From positions 248,001 to 312,000 of the forward strand of contig CAXSFM010000004.1 of assembly GCA_964236735.1 (NCBI GenBank): a DNA stretch of 64,000 nucleotides, in the 5' to 3' direction. The notes under the pieces were generated by a model that was not told where the DNA came from, made no database searches, and saw nothing but the letters and a program-made list of their open reading frames with translations. Source of the DNA: JAIVJG01 sp964236735. GTDB taxonomy: Bacteria; Acidobacteriota; Blastocatellia; Pyrinomonadales; Pyrinomonadaceae. Made by a program: the position numbers and the translations under genes. Positions 44,277 through 51,947 of this stretch are shown one piece after another (within the stretch, counting starts at the first letter, position 1; every line of letters begins with the position of its first letter).

Positions 44277-45155
44277 ATGGCTAATTCTTCACGCCGCTTG
44301 CGCGAAAACATCGCCGGCGATTTCTTCGTGGACGAGACGTGCATTGATTGCGACGCCTGCCGCCAAATCGCTCCTAGTATCTTCCGCGATCATGGAGAGC
44401 AGTCGAGCGTTTATCGTCAACCGTCAACGGACGAAGAAGGCAGGCGCGCACTCATGGCGCTCGTCGCGTGCCCCACCGGATCAATCGGCGCACTGGAAAA
44501 ACACGACGCGCGAAGAGGCATCAATGCGTTCCCGGAATTGGTTGATGCCAACGTCTATTTTTGCGGCTTCACGTCTGAGTCGAGTTTCGGCGCGTGGAGT
44601 TATCTGATCGTCCGGCCAGACGCAGAAGGCGGCAACATCCTCGTTGATTCGCCGCGCTACACTTCACATCTCGTCAGAAAGTTTGCAGCCCTCGGCGGCG
44701 TGCGGACGATTTTTCTCACGCATCGCGACGACGTGGCCGACCATGAAAGATTCGCACGGAAATTCTACGCGCGGCGCGTCATGCACAGCGATGACAACGC
44801 CGCGCGTTATGGAGTTGAGCTTATCGTTGAAGGCGAGCGTGAAGTGCGGCTCGACAAAGACCTCGTCGTTATCCCAACGCCGGGACACACGCGCGGGCAC
44901 GCCGTCCTGCTCTACAAAGATAAATATCTCTTCACGGGCGATCATCTCGCGTGGTCGCCAGTCAAAGAATCTCTGACGGCGTTCAGGAGCGCGTGCTGGT
45001 ATTCGTGGACGGAACAGACGCGCTCGATGCGTCGCCTGCTCGATTATCGTTTCGAGTGGGTCTTGCCCGGACACGGGCGCATTCATCACGCGAGCGCGGA
45101 CGAAATGCACGCGCACCTTGAGCGTTGCGTGCAGTGGATGGATGCGACGAGATAG
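44277..45155 (+). CDS. Ferredoxin/metallo-beta-lactamase-fold fusion protein
   Basis: A 292-residue cytosolic fusion. Residues about 15-72 form a single-cluster ferredoxin (C22, C25, C28 and C65 in CIDCDACRQIAP...ACPTGSI). Residues about 90-290 are a metallo-beta-lactamase fold with TPGHTRGHAVLL, FTGDHLAW and LPGHGR. The first metal motif is altered: THRDDVADH replaces the usual HxHxDH, with Asp at the second His position (D151), as in a known ferredoxin-MBL group also found in plants. Reaction unknown; a redox-linked hydrolase or oxidoreductase is plausible. ATG start; convergent with the decahaem gene. Confidence 0.88.
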   Translation: MANSSRRLRENIAGDFFVDETCIDCDACRQIAPSIFRDHGEQSSVYRQPSTDEEGRRALMALVACPTGSIGALEKHDARRGINAFPELVDANVYFCGFTSESSFGAWSYLIVRPDAEGGNILVDSPRYTSHLVRKFAALGGVRTIFLTHRDDVADHERFARKFYARRVMHSDDNAARYGVELIVEGEREVRLDKDLVVIPTPGHTRGHAVLLYKDKYLFTGDHLAWSPVKESLTAFRSACWYSWTEQTRSMRRLLDYRFEWVLPGHGRIHHASADEMHAHLERCVQWMDATR

Positions 45156-45245
45156 CGCGCGACGATGGCGGCGATGGCAGTTTACAAGTTCAAGGGCGAC
45201 GATGGGGCACGCGACGAACGGCGAAACACGCGCGTCGCTTGAGAA

Positions 45246-48200
45246 TTATTTGAGAGGATCGCGCAGGCGCGGCGGCGGCTCGCGCCAACTGTTGAGGTCG
45301 AGGACGGTGCGGAGTTTGCCGTCGAGCAAATAAAGCCTCTGCATCTCCGCGAGATTGAATGGACGCGCACCCCGTCGCCCGAAGACGGCGAGTTGATTGC
45401 CGCTTTCATCAACGGCGCGATCTCGGTCGAGACCTTTCGAGACGGCGAGCGCCGCGCCGCGCGTGCGGTAGGTAGCGATTAACTTTGGCTCCGGCGCGGG
45501 GCTGAAACCGCCATAGGTCGCCATCGTTTCCGGCGAGGTTAACTGCAAAACGCGCAGCCCGTTTTTCCCATCCGCGACGTAAGCGAAGAGGCTCGCGTTC
45601 GTCATCGCGATCTTCACTTGTCTAGTGTCGTTCAACTCACCGCCCGCATTAAAATTCAGATAGAGACGTGGTTGTTCGGGGCGTGTGACATCAACAATTG
45701 CGATGCCGTCCGCGCCGTCTGCGACATAAGCGTAAGTGCGTGCGACATACACATCCTGCGCGTGCGCGAGTGGAACGAAGGCGTCGCGGACGATGGAGAG
45801 ATGCGAGGGGTCAGTCACGTCGAACACTTTCAAGCCTTCATCATCGGCGACGAAAGCGTATCTGAATTGCACCGCGATTGATTTCGGGTGTTTCAATTCG
45901 GGCGCGCTCGTCCGCGATTCGATGCGTGGATGAAGCGGGTCGTCGAGACTGACGACGACGAGCGCGCTGTCAGTCGTGATGTAGGCGTGCGTGCCGGCGA
46001 TGGTGATGTTGTTCGCACCGCTCAATGCGTTGTCGGGATTGAACGTCAGCGCGCGTTTGAGAAAATTATTGAGCGGGTCGCCGTCAAGTAGCGTCGCGGC
46101 GTTGACGAGAATCAGCCCCTCGTATTTATCCACGACGTAGAGATAAGCGTAGAGCGGATGAATCGTTTGCTCTTCGTTGACGAGCGGCGCGGGACGATTC
46201 GCGCGCTCCGCATCAGAAAGTTTCTGCCACTCGCTCCACAACCGTTTTGCTTCTTCTGGTGAGACTGATTTGCCGTCGCTCGTTAAGCGATAACGCGCCG
46301 GGTCAACGGCGAGCGTCGTCGGTGCGGCGACGGCGGTCGCGTACTTCGTATCTACCCAGAACTTTTGTCCGAAGCGCGAGACGGGCGCGGTCGTAATGCG
46401 CTCGGAGAAACCTTTGTGGTCAATCTGCGCCACGTCATAGACGCGCAGTCCGCCCTCGCCCGCCGCGACGTAAGCGTATTCGCCGCGCAGTTGCACGCCC
46501 AAAATTTTCGGATTGCCCGTGTGCTCGAAAGAGTCTCTCAACGTGCGATTACTACGGACGAAGCGCGCGAACTCGTCGGGGTAGGCGACTTCGTGCAGCG
46601 TGCTGCCGATGACGGCCTGCGGCTCGTCGTGCTCTGTGACGGGAACGACTTCGAGCGCGTCGTCTGCGGCGACGTAGGCGTAGCGTCCCATGAAGTTGAC
46701 GAAGTTCGTGCCCTGCAAAAACAATTGCGCCATCCACGCATTGTTGTCGCGCTTTTCAGAGACGTGACAGTCAACGCACGTCTTCGTCTCGGTGGCGCGG
46801 ACGGTGTGCGGGACGTGCGTGTTGAAGGTCTGGCCTGAGAAGCCTTCCGCCGAGACGGTCTGCTGCTGCGAGTAAATCCACTCGCGATTTTGATTCTGCG
46901 AACTGACGATGACTGCGGATGACGAGCGCGCGGGCGCGACGCGATGACCTGTCACCGTCCCGTCTATGCCGAGCATGAACACGTCGTCGCGCAGCACTTG
47001 GTAATTGTACGTCGTGAAGTTGCGCGAGAGTTCGCCCTCGTTGTGGCGGTTCGGCATCTTCGCGTTGGCCTTCATCGAAAGGTGACAGCCGAAGCAACTC
47101 GTCATCCATGAAGAGTGGCAGGCATAGCACGTCATCTTTTTGTTCGGATGCGCGAGCTTGCTTTCGTCCGACGGCACTTCGCCCCACGTCTCCATTTTGT
47201 CTTCGTTGATTCGCACGGTCTTGGCATAAGCGGAACGCCAGTTGTAATCGCTTTCGTGGCCGGGCGTCTTCGTCACCGTGTAAGCCGTCTGCTTGACGCG
47301 CCACCAACGTCCCGGCTCGACCATCGAATTTTGGATGATGTCGCCCGCGTGGAGTTTGACCGTCGCGCCGTTCGTGTCCTGCTTGTCTTGATCGCGCTCG
47401 ATGCGTTGAAAGACGGGGATGGGCACGGCACGTCCGCCGCTCGTGCGCGTGAATGGAGTTTTAACTTCGCGCACGCTCGCGAGATTACGCCCTTTGCCTT
47501 TTTGATAATTGCCGTCTTTCGTGTCCTGGCCTTCGGACGGATCGGGGAGGTTTAATCCAGCCGCGAGGCCGGACGTGACGAGTTTCGCCGGTTCCTTGAT
47601 CGTGCCGTGACAGTCAATGCAGTCAATCTCAATCGCGGCGCGCGGCTCGTTATAGAGCGCGCCGTTGCCGTGCGTGTCCTGTCGAAAATGACAGTCAACG
47701 CAGTGCATTCCTTTTTCGAGATGAATGTCTTTGAGATGGACGGGCACGCCCGCCGGCGGCTTCGTCGCATCGTCGTTGTCCGTGTCTCGATACTCGACGG
47801 CCTCTTTTAGTTTCGCTGCGCTCGCATCTTTGACGCGCTCGCCGTTCGCGTCGAGCAGATGGCCTTCGCGATCCTGCTTGAACACGGCGCGGAAGAGCCA
47901 GCCGTGACCGTGAAAGTCCGCGAACTGCGTGCGCTTCATTTGCGAGTTGACGGCGTCCGTCCCCGTCTTCAAAAGAAAATCGAGGTCTGACCAGTTGCCG
48001 CGTACGGACGCCGCTTCAGGGTTGCGGTCGAGCTTCGCGTATTCTTCTTCGGATGAAAGGTGTCTATCCTTCGATGGGTACATCCCCGCGCTCTTAGCGT
48101 CGGTTTCGTTGTCCCACCATGTCAGTCCGAGATACGTCGCCTCCATGTTCGTGCCGGGGTGCATGTGGCAGGTCATGCACTGCGAGGTGGGAATCTGGTT

Positions 48201-49478
48201 GGTGAATTGATGACGGATGGGATGCCCCGGCTCGCCTTTTTTGTTTTTGATTTGCTCGTCGCTCGATGCGGACGCGCCACCATTTCCGAACGAGGCCCAG
48301 ACGGGACTGGAATGGACGACACTCGTGTCGTTCGCGTAAATGACGTGGCAGGCCGTGCAGCCGGACGAGCGATAATCGCCGGGCTGATCGTTCGTGCCGA
48401 GAAAGTTGAGCGTCGGGTCGAAGAGCCGCGTTTTTTGTAAACCGAGATAGACGGGGTCTGTGCGTTGGAGTGTGCCAAGTCCGCGCGGGCTGAGTCCCTT
48501 GTCGGGTTTGCCCGGCTCCTCTTCGCGATCCGGCAGGCCGACTTCGAGACGACGCTTGCCGCCGCGCTCGAAGACGCGCAGGACATTGCCCGGTTGCGAG
48601 ATTTCCCAGCGCGGGAGCGGGTCGAGAAACGCCAGCACGCCCATTTTGTACATCGTGAGGGGAGAGGGCGGCGGTTGTTGAAGGATTCTTTCGGGCGCTC
48701 CCGTCTCGTCGCTGTAGCTTTCGCCGAAGCGCGCGTCTTTGACGGGCAGGCCGCCATTATTGTAAAGCGCCGCGCCCCAGAGCATCGCGCCGTGCCGCAT
48801 CATGCTGTTACGCGCGGCTTTGAATTCGTCAACGTGGCAACCATTGGAACTGCAGGTCAGATCGGCGACGCGCAAATCGCCGGGATTGACGAAGCGGACG
48901 AACTCGCGGCTTTCGGCGGCGAGCAAGGCGTTCGTGCGCTCAGGATTCGCGCTCGAATATTTGCCGTCTTTGCCCGTCCAGCGTTCGGGAAAGCGTGGCT
49001 CGACGTGCGCGGCGCGCATTATCTTTTCAAACTGCGGATCGGCGCGATTGAGTTTGCCGCGTCCAGCTTCTTCAACGCGGACGAATGGGTTGCCGCCATG
49101 ACAGGAAGTGCAGGTTAAGTTTTGCGCGTCTGTGCCGCCTGTGCCGAGTTTGCCGTCGCGCGTTTTGTGCATCGGCTCAATCTGGCCGTGACATGAAATG
49201 CAGCCTTCCATCTGCGGCTCTTTCGTCGCAGGCGCGGCGGAAGGTGTGGTTGGTGTTTGAAAATGCGAGGCATGTGCGGTGACGACATGTGGCGCGACAA
49301 TTCGCGTGTTCGACGCGACGTGCGAAGACACGCCGCGCAAACCTGTCGAGACGGCCACGCCTAAAGCCGCGATGATGAACAACGCTTTGAAAATCTGCTT
49401 TGCGTCTGTTTGCCTTGGCGTGAGAAAGATTTCACGCAAAGGCGCAAGGACGCGAAAGATGAAAGACATACTTATCAT
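45246..49478 (-). CDS. Multihaem cytochrome c fused to an LVIVD-type beta-propeller
   Basis: A 1410-residue exported protein with an N-terminal signal anchor (about residues 28-46). The first about 920 residues contain nine CxxCH haem sites (CISCH at 93, CTSCH, CTACH, CMTCH, CVDCH, CIDCH, CYACH, CFGCH, CVDCH) and one atypical CSSNGCH (CX4CH), so up to ten haems. The last about 480 residues carry seven repeats of the type YAYVADGxxGLRVxDV, the LVIVD pattern of a beta-propeller. CxxCH spacing is wide, with long haem-free stretches. It is the last gene of a unit begun by the barrel protein 15 bases upstream. Role inferred: periplasmic or surface electron transfer, with the propeller as docking or anchoring part. 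Confidence 0.88.
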   Translation of the reverse strand: MISMSFIFRVLAPLREIFLTPRQTDAKQIFKALFIIAALGVAVSTGLRGVSSHVASNTRIVAPHVVTAHASHFQTPTTPSAAPATKEPQMEGCISCHGQIEPMHKTRDGKLGTGGTDAQNLTCTSCHGGNPFVRVEEAGRGKLNRADPQFEKIMRAAHVEPRFPERWTGKDGKYSSANPERTNALLAAESREFVRFVNPGDLRVADLTCSSNGCHVDEFKAARNSMMRHGAMLWGAALYNNGGLPVKDARFGESYSDETGAPERILQQPPPSPLTMYKMGVLAFLDPLPRWEISQPGNVLRVFERGGKRRLEVGLPDREEEPGKPDKGLSPRGLGTLQRTDPVYLGLQKTRLFDPTLNFLGTNDQPGDYRSSGCTACHVIYANDTSVVHSSPVWASFGNGGASASSDEQIKNKKGEPGHPIRHQFTNQIPTSQCMTCHMHPGTNMEATYLGLTWWDNETDAKSAGMYPSKDRHLSSEEEYAKLDRNPEAASVRGNWSDLDFLLKTGTDAVNSQMKRTQFADFHGHGWLFRAVFKQDREGHLLDANGERVKDASAAKLKEAVEYRDTDNDDATKPPAGVPVHLKDIHLEKGMHCVDCHFRQDTHGNGALYNEPRAAIEIDCIDCHGTIKEPAKLVTSGLAAGLNLPDPSEGQDTKDGNYQKGKGRNLASVREVKTPFTRTSGGRAVPIPVFQRIERDQDKQDTNGATVKLHAGDIIQNSMVEPGRWWRVKQTAYTVTKTPGHESDYNWRSAYAKTVRINEDKMETWGEVPSDESKLAHPNKKMTCYACHSSWMTSCFGCHLSMKANAKMPNRHNEGELSRNFTTYNYQVLRDDVFMLGIDGTVTGHRVAPARSSSAVIVSSQNQNREWIYSQQQTVSAEGFSGQTFNTHVPHTVRATETKTCVDCHVSEKRDNNAWMAQLFLQGTNFVNFMGRYAYVAADDALEVVPVTEHDEPQAVIGSTLHEVAYPDEFARFVRSNRTLRDSFEHTGNPKILGVQLRGEYAYVAAGEGGLRVYDVAQIDHKGFSERITTAPVSRFGQKFWVDTKYATAVAAPTTLAVDPARYRLTSDGKSVSPEEAKRLWSEWQKLSDAERANRPAPLVNEEQTIHPLYAYLYVVDKYEGLILVNAATLLDGDPLNNFLKRALTFNPDNALSGANNITIAGTHAYITTDSALVVVSLDDPLHPRIESRTSAPELKHPKSIAVQFRYAFVADDEGLKVFDVTDPSHLSIVRDAFVPLAHAQDVYVARTYAYVADGADGIAIVDVTRPEQPRLYLNFNAGGELNDTRQVKIAMTNASLFAYVADGKNGLRVLQLTSPETMATYGGFSPAPEPKLIATYRTRGAALAVSKGLDRDRAVDESGNQLAVFGRRGARPFNLAEMQRLYLLDGKLRTVLDLNSWREPPPRLRDPLK

Positions 49479-49493
49479 GTCGTCAGTGCCAAC

Positions 49494-51728
49494 TTAAAAA
49501 ACAAACCTGACCTGAGCGAATAATGCGTACAGGGGCTTCTTCGGGTCAATCAAAACATCGTCGGGCGTGCAGTAGTCGCGGACGTTGGCGGGACAGTTGC
49601 GCGATGCGTCAGTGAAAATGTCTCGAAAGCCGCGTCCCGGTTTGAGCGTCGAAGCGCCGAAGGTCAGCGTAATGTTGTTGATGAGCCGTGGCCTGTAAGC
49701 GACGCCGATGCTCAAGTCCTGCCCGATGTCGTGGCGGATGTGATTTTGGAAGAGCACGTATTCGAGCGGCTCTGTGCGATGAAAGCGCAGGTGATTGAAG
49801 TTGAAGACGGCCTTGATGCGCTGCGTCAGTTCGATGTCGAAGCCCGCGTTATAAATCAGGATGCCGGGATTGACGAAGTTCGATTGTCCCTGCGTCTTGC
49901 TGCTTCGCAAACTCGGCAGCACGCTCGAAGGCTGCACCAGCCCGACGTTTGTTCCGGCGAGCGGGATTCCGACGCGATTCCAGAAAGAGAATTGGCCGCC
50001 GGCGAAATTCGGATCGTCGAGGATTGAGTCGAAGCCGGTCGCCGTGCCGTCCGTCGGATTCTTGTCGCCCGACGCGAAAAAGAAAGATGCGCGCAGACGC
50101 ACGAAATTTTTATCAACGGAGGCTTCCGCCGCCGCCATCTGCGCGCGGACGTGCGTGTCGCGCCCGGCGATGGGATTGCGCGAATCGTTGCCGAGCGCGA
50201 AGTAATAAGAGTTCGACAGATTGAGGCGTCCGATGTGGCCGTCGCCGGAGAAGCCGAGATAAGCGACTTTGACGGAGTGCGGGCGCGCGTCGCCAATGAC
50301 GGCGGGACGCACTTGAAAACCGTTGCGATCAAATTCGACGCCTCGTCTATCGTCGTTGAAATGAAAACTCAACTGGCCTGTGTAGCCCTTCGCCAGAAAG
50401 TCCTGTCGAAAGATGTTGGCGATGTAAACGTTTTGATGTCGCAAGTCGAAACGGTTGAGGCCGCTGTTAGTGTCTTTCTCAAGCTGCGCGAAGTAGGCGA
50501 GGTTGAATTGATAACGATTGTTGTCGAAGTTGCCGAAGACGCGCGCGCCGAGATTGTTGTCGGTGTAAATGAAGCCGCGAAAGTCCGAGACGAATGGTTG
50601 AATCCCCGCGCGCACGGAGATGAAATCGTAATGCGCGTTCACGTCTTCGAGTTTCACTTCGGCGAAGGCATCTTCAAAAGAGACGTGCGTGTCGGTGCGT
50701 GTCGTGCCGCGACGCGGGTCTATGTTGATGATGCCGTTTTCGCGCGCGCGGACATAGTTCGGCAGGCTGAACGTGGGCGAAATTTTAATCGCCCAAGAGC
50801 GCGGCTTGAAACTCGTGTCGCCGCCGAACATCTCGAACGAGAATTGCAAAAGCTCGCTCGTCGCCAGCACTTCGGGCTTGCCGAAAAATTCCGCGCTGCC
50901 CGGTCGCGCGCTGCTCACGTTCGACGGCGTCGGCGTGCGTTGCTGCTGGACGCTCGTCGTGCTCGTGGCCGAGAGAATCATAAAAACGTGCTGGCCGAAG
51001 ATGGGATAGTCGCCCTTGAAAACGTTCTGGTCGTAAGGGTCGAACAGGCGGCCTTTCTTGAAAGGGATGTCGCGCCCGCCGGCGACGCTGCCGTAGCGCT
51101 CGTATTCGGGAAAGTTGATGCGCCAGCGATCACGCACGCTCACGCGATCCGGCTGCGTCGCGGCTTCGTGGTTGATGCCTGACTCTCCGGCGTATCCGGT
51201 CGGAGCTTCGACGGCGCGCGTGTTCGCTGTGCTCGCGGTGGCGTTTGGCGCGGCTGCGTGTGAAGTCGCATTCTTCGCCAGCGGAATGTCGAGCACAGTT
51301 TCTCTGCCCGATTCGATTGAGATATTTTCCACGAACGTGCCGCGCGCGATGGCGAGCGCACCGAAGTTTTCGCCGCGTTTGAATTCGGCTGTGGACGGAG
51401 TTTCGAGTTGGACGCGATAAGCTCCCGCCGACAGTGTGAGAGAGTAACGCCCGTCGTGTTCCGCACGGACACGGAAAGTTCTACCCGTCACTTGATTCAC
51501 AGCGATGACGAAAACGCCGCTCGCCGAATTCGCTGTTGACGTGGACGAGTCAACAATCTTTCCGGTGAGACGCCCTATTTCCTGCGCCGACACGTATTGA
51601 GTCGAGAGCAGTATGGACAGGACGAGCGACGTGACGCGGCAGATGAAAGACAAACTCCATGCACGACGACGCTTCAAGCGTGTGAACGTGAGCGTGGCGT
51701 TGATTTTGTAATTAAGAGATTTCATCAT
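49494..51728 (-). CDS. Outer-membrane beta-barrel protein with carboxypeptidase-regulatory-like domain
   Basis: A protein of about 744 residues with a Sec signal (FICRVTSLVLSILLSTQYVSAQ). Residues about 40-130 form a CarboxypepD_reg-like beta sandwich (RLTGKIVDSS, GRYSLTLSAGAYRVQLETPS). A Ser/Thr/Ala linker follows, and from about 200 on many alternating strands lead to a C-terminal FAQVRFVF ending in Phe, the outer-membrane barrel signature. No TonB box or plug domain was recognised, so this is not a standard TonB receptor. It is directly upstream of the multihaem gene, so a porin-cytochrome pairing is possible. The start is one of two adjacent ATGs. Confidence 0.8.
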   Translation of the reverse strand: MMKSLNYKINATLTFTRLKRRRAWSLSFICRVTSLVLSILLSTQYVSAQEIGRLTGKIVDSSTSTANSASGVFVIAVNQVTGRTFRVRAEHDGRYSLTLSAGAYRVQLETPSTAEFKRGENFGALAIARGTFVENISIESGRETVLDIPLAKNATSHAAAPNATASTANTRAVEAPTGYAGESGINHEAATQPDRVSVRDRWRINFPEYERYGSVAGGRDIPFKKGRLFDPYDQNVFKGDYPIFGQHVFMILSATSTTSVQQQRTPTPSNVSSARPGSAEFFGKPEVLATSELLQFSFEMFGGDTSFKPRSWAIKISPTFSLPNYVRARENGIINIDPRRGTTRTDTHVSFEDAFAEVKLEDVNAHYDFISVRAGIQPFVSDFRGFIYTDNNLGARVFGNFDNNRYQFNLAYFAQLEKDTNSGLNRFDLRHQNVYIANIFRQDFLAKGYTGQLSFHFNDDRRGVEFDRNGFQVRPAVIGDARPHSVKVAYLGFSGDGHIGRLNLSNSYYFALGNDSRNPIAGRDTHVRAQMAAAEASVDKNFVRLRASFFFASGDKNPTDGTATGFDSILDDPNFAGGQFSFWNRVGIPLAGTNVGLVQPSSVLPSLRSSKTQGQSNFVNPGILIYNAGFDIELTQRIKAVFNFNHLRFHRTEPLEYVLFQNHIRHDIGQDLSIGVAYRPRLINNITLTFGASTLKPGRGFRDIFTDASRNCPANVRDYCTPDDVLIDPKKPLYALFAQVRFVF

Positions 51729-51865
51729 GCGATGTGCGCGCAAATCTGTTTTGCCTTGTAGCACGGTGGCTGTCTCGCTGGCAATAAAAATTCTTCATCG
51801 TAAAAGGGAAGATGTCAGCGAAGTTCAAGGGATGTCGTGAACAGCCGTCAGTGAGGCGAAAAATC

Positions 51866-51893
51866 TTGACTCGTCAAAAGGAGGTGCTACATT
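51866..51893 (+). promoter_or_regulatory. Candidate promoter for the HbpS-like gene
   Basis: TTGACT and TACATT are 16 bases apart in the divergent gap between the barrel gene and the HbpS-like gene, pointing at the latter. Confidence 0.45.
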
Positions 51894-51947
51894 GAACGCG
51901 GCATCGCGCAGTTATTATTTTGAAGCATTGTCGCCTTCATTTTCCAG

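Noticed and set aside
50151..51182. A 343-codon plus-strand frame opposite the barrel gene
   Set aside because: Low-complexity Ala/Arg/Val antisense product without motifs; the barrel protein has a signal peptide and C-terminal Phe.
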